Shown one piece after another: positions 13,332 to 25,480 of a stretch of DNA of 64,000 bases. The stretch's first letter is position 1; the number at the start of each line of letters is the position of its first letter. The notes under the pieces are model-generated. The model did no database searches, was not told the origin of the DNA, and worked only from the letters and a program-made list of their open reading frames with translations. The stretch is taken from the NCBI GenBank assembly GCA_000499405.2, contig HG738137.1, positions 25,845,832-25,909,831 of the forward strand. Reading direction: 5' to 3'. Source of the DNA: Onchocerca volvulus (Eukaryota > Nematoda > Chromadorea > Rhabditida > Onchocercidae). The position numbers were made by a program, and so were the translations under genes.

Positions 13332-16300
13332 ATGAACGGCTTCATATGCAGCAGTGTCATCATCCTTTTAGTTTTTTTTTCACTCATCAATATTGCTCAG
13401 GTAAGCATTTTTTCAAGCATTTTCCCGGTATTTACCACTTTTCTTTTCTCATCCATTTCGGAGAGGCACTAATAGTAGCAAAAAAATAACCATTTTGTTT
13501 CCCATCTTCACCTATGATCTGAGAGATAAAAGATCTCAGCTGAATCTATTTTTTTTATGTGATTTTATTCATCGAACATCTTTCATCGTTACTGAATATG
13601 CAATTCATGATTTGAAGCTTTTTTGAAAAGCAATGAGAAATTGCTACTAATAGAATAGTAGAAAAGTTGCTACTTTACTTTATTTAAAAAAAAAAAAAAA
13701 AAAAGTAGAGCGAAAAAATTCAGAATTACGTCATCCAAAATTACAAATTTTAATTTAATAACTGGGCAAAAAAATTTGATGTAACATTGGTTTTTACGTT
13801 ATCACTAGAATAATGATTCATTTAAAAAAAACTTTAAGAATGATTCGATTTTTCGAATGAATTCGTAAATTTGTTAATTAAAATCAAACTGCCATCGCAA
13901 AAATGGTGCACAAAGAGTGCCAATTTCAATTTCATTCATCAAAGAAAACGAAATTCTTTCTATTGGATACCATTTGCAGAATTTTCATCATCACTTAACA
14001 AAACAAGAACTGCAGCAAATTTTCGCTGTATTCCATCACAAAGATATACCGGAATATGAGCTGATCAATGTCAACAGGAAACAGTTTAGTGATGGTACTA
14101 TGCATTTATTATTCGATGCTTGGAATCAAAAATTTCACGTTCATCTCAGGCCTAACCTCAAATTACTCAGTCCTCATTTGGTGAGTAATATCTTAAAAAT
14201 TCTTTGTCACAATGCTTGCTAATTAATTTAAGCCTTCCTTTCTCTTCCTATTTCACACCATTCTTCACTTCTCACTTATCAATTGAATGATAGAATTGAA
14301 ATCAATTAAATTCGTTCGATGATTTTTAATAAGATATGTCTTCATCTACGAATTTTATTAAACAATGGCGATAGCATAGAATAATAAAATAGCAATCAAT
14401 GAAATGTAGTGGTCATTCGATTGATATCAATTCTTTGAACGTGTCCTGTCTTTGTTTGACCAGTGTTCAGTTCAACAAATTCATTGACTAGTGACACAAT
14501 CGTTACAAATTCAGCATTTTACAGCAGCCATACTTCTGTCTAAAATCGATTTGTTAAAATTTCACGTATAAAGCATAGAAATTGTTCTTATCTTTTGCCC
14601 TAATCAAGAATTGAAAGCAGAACTTGTTGAATTTGTACTATGACATAAAGAATATTTCGAGACAGGAAGGATTCCTCAAGATCTCTGAGAGAAATCTCAA
14701 GAAGATGAGTTCAGTATTGAAGTGAAAATGAAGCCAAAAGCGAAATGTTTATCTTTCTTGGCCAAAAATGAAGCAGAATTTAAGATGGACATCAGCCCAA
14801 AGTGTATTGTAAACGATTCGCATCCTTCACTTTGAATTCATTATTCTGTCATACAATCCAAGATTTATCGAAACAGATGTATGAAATATGCGAACGAAAT
14901 TAACATCACTTTTTCTAAAACTAATTTTACACATTAAGAAATTGCAGAATATTAATTAAGAAATTAGTAGAATTAGGAAATTGAAAAATGAAAAACGAAT
15001 CGAAAAGAAATGAGATTTTTGTTTCTAATTGTTTGAAATTTTCTTGTTTTGGAAAATTCGAATTGCTTGATCTACAATTTTGAACTCTTATGAATTTTGA
15101 TTTTTGATTTCGATGTTAGAAACTCTGCGCTGAGTGCAGAAATGAAAGAAACCTTTTTTCGTCTGACATGCGAATTAATTCATGAGATGTTTTAAAACTG
15201 GAATTTTAAAAATTTTATGAAGGGAGAATTTAGCAGAAGAAACCAGATCAAGAGCTTGGATTTTTTTACTACACTTGAAAAAGAAGAAATCAAAATTTCG
15301 GAAAAAAAAGAGATAAATAACAGATTGGATGTGCTATCAAAACATCTGAATGAATGTGTTTTCTGTTGATGACTTGAATCGCTTCTAAATCATAAAACGA
15401 GAAAATAATTTATAGAATTTCCGAAAAAATTATTTAAAAAAATGAATAATGTATGAATTTTAGGGAGACTTATCGCTGTCACCCATCTCTAATCACTTTT
15501 CCAAAAAAAAAAACTCAGTGAAAGGAAAGATTAAGCCGAAAGTTTCTGTTCGAACACTTCTATGACAATGATATATACATTTAATTAATCTGCGAATAAA
15601 AAATTTCTTCAACGAAATTTTCGAAAAAAAAACAAATCAATTGTGCATGTTTAATAATCTGCGACTAAAGAATTTCTTTAATGAAATTTTTAAAAAAAAG
15701 GTCAATTATGCGCATCGATTGCGGCTTTATCAAGGATGATTTCAGATCTCAGTGGTACGTGATGGTAGAAAAAGTTCGAAAAGCCGAGGATTACCGGCAC
15801 ATCTGAAAACAGGCTGTCATTTTCACGGGAAAGTATTGTCACACAATAATATTTCAGCAGCTATATCCTATTGCGATCATTTGACAGGTACCATTATCAT
15901 GGACGATCACTTCCTCCTGCTACAAACAGTTCCGCGGCGAATCAGATATACACATCAGGTTTGCGACGACGCTATCTCTCTCAAAAAATGCTGCAATTCT
16001 TTTATAATCTATGCTTAGATGAAGTGAAACTCGTAGTTGTCGCCTTTTTCGAGCATATTTGAAGCATTGAAATTAATTTTCGGAATAAATTGAAGATAAG
16101 GTTTGAAAAGTCATTTCAGGTCAAACAGCAACACATCATATACAAACGTGACGTGCATTCGCTTTCCGCTTTGGAATACCCATCGAAGGCACAATTTTTA
16201 TTAAAATTAAACGAGCGATCGGCCGAGGAAGAATTTTGTGACGTTAGTAAGTCGATTGATGATGATGCAAATGGCATATTCAATAAAACTATCGCTATCG

Positions 16301-19300
16301 ATGCTACTGCAGCCAAAACTGCTGCAGGTTCGCTTCGTGCTAAATGCTTTAAATTAAATTTTTCCTTCTAATTTAACTGTCAAAAAACATTTTGCTACAG
16401 ATGAAACAATCACACGCATGCATGCATGCTCATCATTTTGTTGCAATTTTCACTTCTGTTCTTTCCTTTCTTATAACCATTTTCATTCATTCTTCAAATC
16501 AGTAGAATCATTAGATTGACTGATCGAAATGAGCTAATCGTCTGTCTATCAATACTTTTCGTAGTGATCCAGCGTGCAGTAACTTTTGATGTATGAGAAA
16601 TAAGTGTACGTTAAATGATTGGAAATCGCAAACTATTGATTCATTTCCTAAATTGACTCAAATGCTTCGCCAATTAGAACGAAAATTCTCAGCGAATTAC
16701 AAAATGTCTGATCGCTAAGAATAATAGCTTTTGCATGGCATCAGCATTTGCTACTGCTATTGGAGAGACTGTTTTTTTTTTTTTTTTTAATTTTTAAATT
16801 TGAAGTTTGATTGCCTGTGCTGGTTCCAGCGTCGTGATGAATCAATACTAGTTTGAGTTATAATTTACTATTTAAATTCGCTAATAATCTTCCAGTAACC
16901 TGCTAAAATCAGCAGCTTGCAATTTCTGTAGATTATGTATTTTCTAAACAAGAAATGAAACAATGAACGAAAAAACTTACAGCCGAAGGATCAACATTCA
17001 ACTACACAGTACCCACAGAAGGCAATCTCGATTCTCTCTTCATCTTTCCACAAATGGATCCGGTAACTTTGGAAGTTGGGCTTTTTCTGGATTCCAAACT
17101 CTATGAACATTTCGAACGTGAATACATCGGTGATGCGGAGCAGCATTTAGTGGACTTCTCTCTTGCTTTGATCAATAACGTCCATGTACTTTATCAGCAA
17201 TCATCGATGACACCAAATTTGGATATTGTCATTGTACGATTTGAATTATGGAAAAAACAACCGGTACTGTTTATTCGAAATGAAGAAAAATTGAAATTAA
17301 ACTGAAGAAATCGCTCTGAAGTTAGAAAACTTGCTAAACTCATTCAATGTTTGACAATCCTACATTTAAATTAGTTCAAAATTGCTGGCTACTAGATGAA
17401 TTATGCTCGCAATATCTATTAATCTTTCCCCATGCGACTACAACTTGAAAAATCATATCATTGCTTAAAAAAAACAATTTAATCATTTATCCGTGCTGTC
17501 ATTTTAGACCGGACTTGAGACATTGGCACATCGAAACGGACAAGCTCAGATACTGTTGAATTCATTTTGTCGTCATCAGGCAACTCTTAATCCAGGATCT
17601 GATCTGACCGATCCAGAGCATTGGGATCATGCCATTCTTCTTACTGGGTTTGTCGCCTTGCACTTTTAATCTTTTGTCAAGTTTTTTGAACGGTGTTTGG
17701 ATGAACTTATCTAAACTCTTTTTGTTTTTTTATTTTTATTAAATGTGTCGAGTTCTTAAATAAATTTTAGTGGAACAAGTTGTTTGCAAAACTTCATAGA
17801 TGCAATTGGTCATCAAAAAAAAATTTTTAATCATATTAAATTATACTTCCAAAAAATCGAAAAAAAAAATTGTTAAAAAATGAAAACGCATGTATGTAGC
17901 GAAGGCGATGAAATTTTCCAAGCAAAAAATAGTAATTCATTTTATAATTTGTTTTTCTTTCACAACCATTTCAAAATCATTATTTATTTCTACAATTCAT
18001 TTGAAAAATTGCGTAAATTTGTTTGATTTTTCTTCCACTTTTTATTCATCATTCAAAGAAACATCGCATAGAGCACTCAAATATTTCATAAAACATTCAA
18101 TCAGTTAAAATTAATTTCTTATTTGTTCGTGCTTCACGAGCATCTATATTAATTTCACAGGAAAGACATGAATATAGCTGGATTTATCGAATATTTTTTC
18201 AAATATCTTTAAAAATCAAAAAATGATCATTTTGAAATGAATTCACCGTTGATATCCATGCACAGACTCTGTTGTTTTAGCAGAATGACATAATATATTA
18301 GAAGAGGAATAATTTTGATATACGAAGATACTTCTATATCACTTTTTATCAATCGCAAATAAAAATTTGGGATAATTTCAAAATTTAATTCACTACCATA
18401 AATTTACAGACTTTAAATATATTCAACGCAAAAAGTTTTCTATCCTAAGTCAGGCACATTTGTGACTTAAAAGTTGAACGATGTCAAGTTTATTGATTCA
18501 TTGGAAAGATAGCTTGCAAGTGGCTTATTATCGAGACTGTAAGACAGAAGTTAAATCATTTGAGCTGTTAGCTGGAATCGGAAATAAATTATGGCATCAT
18601 CTCATCACTCCTGAAAATAATGAGAGATAGTTGCAATGCTGCGGTCGGGAACAGTTCCGTAGATTACTAAAAAGCTCATGGAAGGCGGATTTGAAATCCT
18701 TGAAAATGATAATCTTTATTAATTATATAAATTAGTCCTGAATTGTTACAGATATGACATTTATCATACAACGACTTCGGTTGCCGGTGTTGCACCTGTC
18801 GCACGGATGTGCGATCCGATTTTCGCATGCAGTTTGGTAGAAGGAATGCATCTTGGCCGATCATTTGTTTTGGCTCATGAAATGGGACACAAGTTTGTTC
18901 ACAATATAATTCTTGAATTTCAAAAAATGAATGAAGCTTTCTGCAACTGATAATAAAGTGAATTTGAGCAAAAATTAATATGCTTTTGATATAGTTTTGG
19001 AAGTAAATAATTATGTTTCATCCAGCATGGGTATGGTCCATGATGGAGTGCAAAATCAGTGCGATCGAAGTTGTTGCTTAATGTCAGCAGTAAATGGAGC
19101 AGGTAAAACTACCTGGAGTGAATGTTCAGTTCGTGAATTCAATGCATTTTTATTGCAGTTGGAGTAAGTTTGAAATTCATTTATTTCCGAATTATCTCTT
19201 AAATTTCATTCTAAAAACCATCTCCAATTAATAAAGTTATTTGCGATTGTTGATCAATATTATGTATTCTAACATCCGTTTCTACTACATTCTTGACAAC

Positions 19301-22300
19301 TTGTTAATATTTTGATTGTAGTGAGAGTGGTCAAGGTAATTGCCTGCGTGATGGATCAGAAGGACTCATGATTTATAATCATATGAAGGATAGCCGTTTA
19401 CCTGGACAGCGTTTCACGGCTGACCAACAGTGTTCTTATTTTTGGGGCAAAGGTTTTGAGGTCGAAATACCGAAAGAAAGGACAATGGATGTTCGATTTT
19501 CCTTACTTTTCGTAATTAAAATGATTTTCATGAAACAGTGAAATTTCTTCCGATTGCTTTTTGTATTCTTTTTCGAAAGGATACTTGCACTTTGACCTTT
19601 CACAAATACATCAGAGTCATATCTTCATACTTACTGTAAGAGAAACATGGCATTTTCCGGACTGTAAAGTCCGAGGTCTAACACTTCAAATTGATTGTCC
19701 ACTATTTCAGGATATTTGTCGCATATTGTGGTGTGGAAATAATGGCTCGACAATATCAACAGCTCATCCGGCATTAGAAGGAAGTTGGTGTGGCGGTAAC
19801 AAGGTGGAGGCTATTATGTAAATTTTGATTAACCAATAAATTAACCGATAATTAAACGAAAATAAGTTAATCACGGAAAGACTGGACTTCTACATTTGTC
19901 AAATTAGCAAAAAAACAAGAAAATGCTGAATTTTTATCTTTTTTTTTTTTTGCAAAATATAACTGAATATTTGTCTTGCATCATCGATTTTCGTTTATAT
20001 CGTCAGCAAGATTTAAGTTAAATTTATCGAAATATATCAAATGGAGCATTTTGAGTTTTCTCGGTATAATATCCGACTGATCTTTTATTTCTGATGGATA
20101 TGACATGAATCAGTTTATTTTTTTTTTTTTTTTTTTGAAATGATATATACAATGGTAGAGATGATGTGTATTGCAGTTCTGCATTGAAGGGCAATGTCGA
20201 CGTTGGCCACAAGGTATCAGGCCAGCCAAGATAGATGGTGGTTGGACTGAATGGAGTAATAAGGAGAAGCGATGTCCGATCAGCCAATGTCAAATAACGG
20301 GTAGTATTCAAATTAAGAGTCAAATGCGAACATGTACCAAACCTGCGTTAGTTTTCAGAAATCTTTCAAATACCTTAAATAATCTGAAATGACATGTAAT
20401 ATAGTTACAAGATTGATATTGGCATATATGATAAATTCTTCAAATTGCATAAAAAATAACTTGCATATTTAATTAAGTGTGTTAGATGAAGATTTGATTT
20501 CATTAAATTTTGAATATCATGAATATCATTCATATTTTTTGAAATAGAAGTTCTATAAAAATTTTGACTATCTCAATTCCTTGTTGCTGACCTTTAATTG
20601 ATTTGATTAAACCTAAGCCTAAGCCTAATTTAATTAGTTGTTTTTAGACCCAATAATGGTGGAAAAAAGTGTATTGGCTCAAATCTACGTGGTCTAATTT
20701 GTGATAGTATCAAATCAACTTGCAAAGCGATGACTATGCTAGAATATGGCACGAAATTATGTACGGCAATAAAAAATGATCAAGAAAAACCGGATCGGCA
20801 ACTTACCGGTGCTACATTTCTTCGTTAGTTTTACGAATGATTCAAAACTATATGGATTTGTATTTATTTCTGTTTCAAATTATAAATTAATGTGTTATTA
20901 ATTCAATTGGTTCCATAATTTTTAGAATCAAATTTTCTGTTCTAATTTTTTAATTCTTTGAATTGAATCAAATTTATTGCATTCTGCTTTTACTAGGAAA
21001 GATACTCAAAAAAAGGAATCAAATTTATTGCATTCTGCTTTTACTAGGAAAGATACTCAAAAAAAGACTGTATTAACCAAGTAATAGAAATCAAAAAATG
21101 AAAATTTGTTAACTGAGCGGAACTGACTAAGATAATGAATAGATCAGAAAGATGGTTGCATATGAATATCTAATTATAATAATGTTTGATTTTTTCGACT
21201 GCCTTCTATCATTCCATAATTTTGCAGATAGTACACAACCATGCAAAATCTGGTGTCACTTAATCGATTCGGAATTAATCCGAAACAAGGGACATTATCC
21301 AGATGGTTCTCCCTGTGGGCCTGGACAATTTTGCGTTGGAGGACAATGCTTGGTGAGTCGATTGTTCCAGTTTTGAATTCTTGAAAAGCATAACTTCTGC
21401 AACACATTTGCCTTCTGAAAAGTACAAAAGAAAACTAGACGGAAATTAATTGCAGACATTAATGTGTAATAATAAAGCTGTGGTGAAAAGTAGAGAAGAT
21501 TGTCCTCTAAGTGACCAACAGGATTGGAGTGAATGGACCGAATGGTCCGAATGCTCAACGTCTTGTGGTTCTGATGGAAAACAACAACGAAAGCGAATCT
21601 GTCGATCGGTAGGACTTTTTATTATTACTTCATCATTGCGTCGATTTTTTCAAAAATAAGGACAAAAAGTCCAATAAATCAAAGAATGAAGCCTAATCTG
21701 ATCAGAACCCTCATTTATTTTGGCTTTTTTCTTTGTTTTATGAATCATGTAAATAATGGATGCAATGATGATGTTTCAGCAGGAATGCATAGGTGAATCA
21801 CTGAATTCCCGATCGTGTATTCCTAAAACACCGCCTTGCTCCGCATGGCATGAATGGGAATCGTGGTCTTCATGCAGTGCGACCTGTGGTACTGGACAAC
21901 GAAGCAGGAAACGCCAGTGCGATCAGTTGAATCGATGTGAAGGCGAAGGCACTCAAATCGAACCTTGTGAAACTAAGGTTGAAATATTTCGTTGTGATAT
22001 AATGATGAGGCATTCCTTTTCTTGAAGTGCAACTGAAGTATCAATTTAATTTAGCTGAATGCATTCTTATTCCGAATTTTGTAAAGAATCGAGAGTACTA
22101 ACTCAAATACATGCATAATATACAAAATACGTGTTCTTTCTTTTTTTTTCCTTTTTTTTTTTTTAATCAATTTCTATTTACATGTATTCCATTTATTTAA
22201 TCCATGATTCAGAAAAAGTGAAAGTGATTAACTAATCGAATTCCAGAAATGTGTCCTGGAAATGTGGGGTGATTGGTTACCTTGCTCGGTATCATGCGGA

Positions 22301-23859
22301 TTGGGTTTTCAATTACGTGAACGTTTATGTGATGGATCATTATGTGCTAGTGAACAAAAGCAAGCCAGAACATGTAATGAGAATGTTGGTTTTTACTTGA
22401 ATACATAACAAATTCTTAACCTGAATAAAAGAGAGGAATTAATTAATTGAATTTTTTAACATTTTAAAAGGTCAGATATTTCAGTTTCAATATTCACTAA
22501 TAGTGAATATTGAAACTGAAATATCTGACCCTAAATATCTGAAATATGTCAAACGCAAAGTCTCGTTACTGTACTTAATTAACTCAACAAATTTCGATAG
22601 TTTGGAAAGTTTCAGGATTGTAACGATGATGGCGTAGTGTTGCAATTGTGGAGTGATTGGAGCGATTGGTTACCATGTTCCGCTTCTTGTGGGGAAGGTA
22701 TACAAATCAGAGTCCGGAGATGTATTACGGGTTTGTCCTTTTTTTTGATAACATATAATCCAATGGTGATGATCAAGATAAGCAAATCATGTCAAACATG
22801 CTCGACACAAGTGATTCGTTCTGGAATACTTTTGGCACTATGACAATTTTAGGATCCTTTTATTTTTTTTCTTTTTTTATGACAATTTTAGGATCTTTCA
22901 TTGAAATGATATATCGTTGAGTGTTATTTTGTTATAACTTGATCCATCTTTTGATAGAAATAAAGTGATATTTGCAGGCAATTGTCCAAAATCCGATCGA
23001 ACAATTGATCAGCGACGTTGCGTTTTACGTCCATGTCCTGAATGGACTTCATGGAGTGATTGGACTGATTGCTTAACTTGCGAACGTAAGGAAATACGAT
23101 ATCGTAAACGGCATTGTCGAATAGGCCTTATACGAGTTGGTGATAATGAACCCGAATGCCCTGGTATGATAACTATAGTTTTTCGTCATTTTTACAGTTT
23201 TTTTCGCCTGTTTTCAGCTGAAGTGAAAAGAGATAAATGCGTTAATGAATATGTAATATACCTAGCCAAAGAATATAAAAATTTATGCTTTAAATTATAA
23301 TTGCTTGCTGAAGTATGATTACAAGTTGAGCTAGAATGATATATAACATGATGTTGCATCACTTCTCGTGAAATTTATAACTTTAGGTGAAGCAAAGGAA
23401 ACAGAAACTTGTGATATTTCGTGTGGAACATCGATCCGTACGAATGATAGTAACAGGAAATCGAATCCTAAACTTTTATCAGATCATATAATCGAAATGA
23501 TTAATTCGGATGCGAAAATGCTAGCTGTATGGGATGAATGGCAAGAATGGCAACCATGTACACGCACCTGTGGTACTGGCACTCGCATAAGGTTGACAAA
23601 GTTGTAAATTCAATAGACTGCAAAGATTTATTTTGCATTTTTAATAAATTTAACTACTTCCGGAAATTCTTTCATACATTTTGAACTTTTGTATTGATTG
23701 ATTGGTACTAGCAAACTAGATGATAAACTCTTTTCAAAATCTCTTCCTTTCAGGAAACGTATTTGTCGAAGCGGTATTAATTGTCCGAAAGATGAACCAA
23801 CTTTAGATATTCAACTATGCAATGACAAGCCATGTGATATTTTTAATGAATTTTCCTAG
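13332..23859 (+). CDS. ADAMTS-family secreted metalloprotease with seven thrombospondin type-1 repeats
   Basis: Exons: 13332-13400, 13980-14180, 15746-15958, 16120-16327, 16983-17263, 17508-17647, 18752-18892, 19026-19163, 19322-19460, 19711-19803, 20177-20346, 20648-20823, 21228-21352, 21456-21608, 21780-21977, 22247-22384, 22616-22730, 22978-23163, 23387-23591, 23754-23859 (TAG). All phases agree; the total is 1065 codons including the stop. Order: signal peptide ([16 protein letters not shown]...), M12B propeptide, reprolysin catalytic domain, disintegrin-like region, first TSP1, cysteine-rich domain, then six more TSP1. I see no ADAMTS spacer or PLAC domain. The ATG was chosen because it starts a clean signal peptide ending just before the donor. 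It should be secreted and cleave extracellular matrix. C. elegans relatives are ADT-1, ADT-2 and GON-1; modest length and TSP1 number argue against GON-1, but I do not assign an orthologue. Confidence 0.93.
15580..15715 (+). repeat. Imperfect tandem duplication, period about 70 bp, in ADAMTS intron
   Basis: A stretch starting TTTAATTAATCTGCGAATAA is followed by a diverged copy starting TTTAATAATCTGCGACTAAA at about 15650. Both contain an AATTTCTTyAAyGAAATTTT-like core and an A-run. It lies just upstream of the exon at 15746. Confidence 0.55.
18752..19163 (+). other. ADAMTS zinc-binding active site
   Basis: Two exons (18752-18892 and 19026-19163) meet inside the active-site motif. Joined they read HEMGHNMGMVHDG, matching the metzincin HExxHxxGxxHD consensus with all three zinc-ligand histidines and the catalytic Glu. 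A Met-turn candidate follows in CCLMSAVNG. The protease is therefore expected to be active. Confidence 0.93.
20177..20823 (+). other. First (divergent) TSP1 and start of cysteine-rich domain
   Basis: Exons 20177-20346 and 20648-20823. The repeat begins GGWTEWS but then reads CPISQC instead of the usual CSxTCG. It keeps the late RTC, NNGGKKC and C...C pattern that ADAMTS enzymes show in their central TSP1. The cysteine-rich domain starts in the second exon and continues to 21352 with the conserved [16 protein letters not shown] stretch. Confidence 0.8.
20612..20628 (+). repeat. Short interstitial telomere-like repeat
   Basis: CCTAAGCCTAAGCCTAA is almost three units of CCTAAG, the complement strand of the nematode telomere repeat TTAGGC. 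It lies in the ADAMTS intron 20347-20647. It is short enough to be chance. Confidence 0.45.
20965..21066 (+). repeat. Exact 51-bp tandem duplication in ADAMTS intron
   Basis: 20965-21015 and 21016-21066 are identical by eye, each starting GAATCAAATTTATTGC and ending in an A-run plus G. The absence of differences suggests a recent duplication. Confidence 0.9.
21456..23859 (+). other. C-terminal array of six TSP1 repeats
   Basis: Repeat starts are visible as [15 protein letters not shown] (exon 21456), [15 protein letters not shown] (21780), [12 protein letters not shown] (22247), [15 protein letters not shown] (22616), [13 protein letters not shown] (22978) and [15 protein letters not shown] (23387). 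The WxxW patterns are potential C-mannosylation sites and CSxSCG is the O-fucosylation type of site. The fifth of these has lost the CSxTCG core. Arrays like this usually bind matrix and position the enzyme. The last exon ends four residues after KPCDI with no PLAC domain. Confidence 0.88.
22470..22530. repeat. Perfect 30-bp inverted repeat with 1-nt centre
   Basis: Left arm 22470-22499 begins GGTCAGATATTTCAG. The right arm 22501-22530 is its exact reverse complement, ending CTGAAATATCTGACC; the centre base is A22500. It lies in the ADAMTS intron 22385-22615, and the RNA could fold into a stem with nearly no loop. The bases just after it (CTAAATATCTGAAATATGTC) partly repeat the arm. Confidence 0.95.
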
Positions 23860-24437
23860 TTATTTTTTGAATCACTTTTGTTAAAAACAGAATAGGGTCG
23901 CAGTATGAGAATTAGGTTTGCTTAAATTAAAAAAATTCTATTAGAAATTAACCACTTTCATAAATTGTAATTAAATTCGTTATTGTTCTAATAATGAGTA
24001 AGTAAATGATGTTCAAAATGTCTTGAGCACATGGCGAGAGAAATTTGAAAAGTATATTAGAGATTATGATATTATACCTAAGGAAGAAATCTTTTTGCAT
24101 GACATATATTGATGAATGACAAATAACGCTTAATGAAATGATAAGCAAATTTTTTTATAATTCGATTTGATATCCCGTACAATATGATAGTCATATTGCT
24201 ATCTCATAAATAGATCTTTCTCTCGTTTATGTATTGGACATAATTAAAGTTTTCAATTTATCTTGTTCATTCGTAAATAATGTTGTATTATTTTGCTCTT
24301 AAATCTCGATAATTCCATTGAATGCGTGAGAATCATCATATATTTTAACTTGCTTACTTGCTTTAGTCCGATATTTAAACTTGTGTACTTACTAAACATA
24401 AATGAAGATTTGTATTTTTCAAGTTTTTTTTTTTTTT

Positions 24438-24594
24438 GCAAACTTGTTGTCTTACCGTATGATACTGTTGTGGACCATTATACTATGCTATTCATGGATA
24501 GTATCATTGTTTTTTTTTTGCAAACTTGTTGTCTTACCGTATGATACTGTTGTGGACCATTATACTATGCTATTCATGGATAGTATCATTGTTT
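24438..24594 (+). repeat. Tandem duplication, period 82 bp
   Basis: Two copies start GCAAACTTGTTGTCTTACCG at 24438 and 24520, and end with ATGGATAGTATCATTGTTT. They appear identical apart from the length of the T-run between them. Within each copy GTATGATACTGTT and ATAGTATCATTGT are near-complementary, so each could fold into a hairpin. Confidence 0.9.
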
Positions 24595-24948
24595 ATAGTT
24601 GACCATTTTACAACTATTTTTTTACATATCGTCTTCAATCGATAATTTCAAGTTAGATTTATGGCATAGCGTTGTGTAACCTATCTGCTAAATACAGATT
24701 ATTCAAAAAATTACGATGCATTTAATTGGTGCAAAATTTGTCTTAAATGGATTAAAAGTATGATGTTTTTTTGAAGCGCTAGAAATTGGTATCTTCAATT
24801 GGTTGAAGTTAGTTTAAAGCAACTTTTGGCTTTTCCTTACACTAACAGTCATTAATTGTTCTTCGTATGAACTTTGAACTTTGAATTCAGCTTTTGAAAA
24901 AGTCATAAATTAAAATTGGAGTTATCGAGTTGAAAGGAAGTGAATAAG

Positions 24949-24972
24949 GAGAGAGAGAGAGAGAGAGAGAGA
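24949..24972 (+). repeat. GA dinucleotide microsatellite
   Basis: About twelve uninterrupted GA units in the convergent intergenic region. Confidence 0.95.
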
Positions 24973-25480
24973 AATGAATGCAATCAAGATTGACTTCACT
25001 GCATAGAACCAAAAATGAGATTACTTCTAAATCATCATTATTCATGAAGTCATTTATGTATGATGGGAGGTGTTTAAATATCGATTTGAATTGATGATTG
25101 AATTGTGAAATGTCTCAAAATTTGTTTATTAGCAATGAACGAAGAAATAATAAGAGAAAAAGATGACGGGAAATCGGAGCATTTCCTTTCTAAGGCTATC
25201 GAAGTTTCAGCTAGTGAGATTATTTTCCGGGTGTTGTTACTAATTAAACGTAATTCAAGGCCTACCAAGAGAAGGGACAAAAATTTTTGTTCATTTCTTT
25301 CAGATTCTGTTGCATGGTGCTAGAAGCTCATCAAGAAGGTTGAACAAATAATTCTACTTAACGTATTTCAACGTCTTTTATTACATGAAGAAGTTAGCTG
25401 TCAGGAAAATGCATGATGGGACGAAGAAGTCATCAATTTAAATGTTAATCAAAGATAACAAAATAAATACAGTGATGTGT

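Larger units (their letters stand above)
23860..25480. other. Convergent intergenic region between ADAMTS and myosin 3' ends
   Basis: It holds the 3' untranslated regions of two genes pointing at each other. I see no exon-like stretch. It contains an 82-bp-period duplication (24438-24594) and a GA microsatellite (24949-24972). No clear polyadenylation signal stands out for either gene. Confidence 0.6.

Noticed and set aside
22470..22530. Palindrome as a microRNA precursor
   Set aside because: Perfect 30-bp pairing with a 1-nt centre leaves no normal loop, so it does not look like a typical pre-miRNA.
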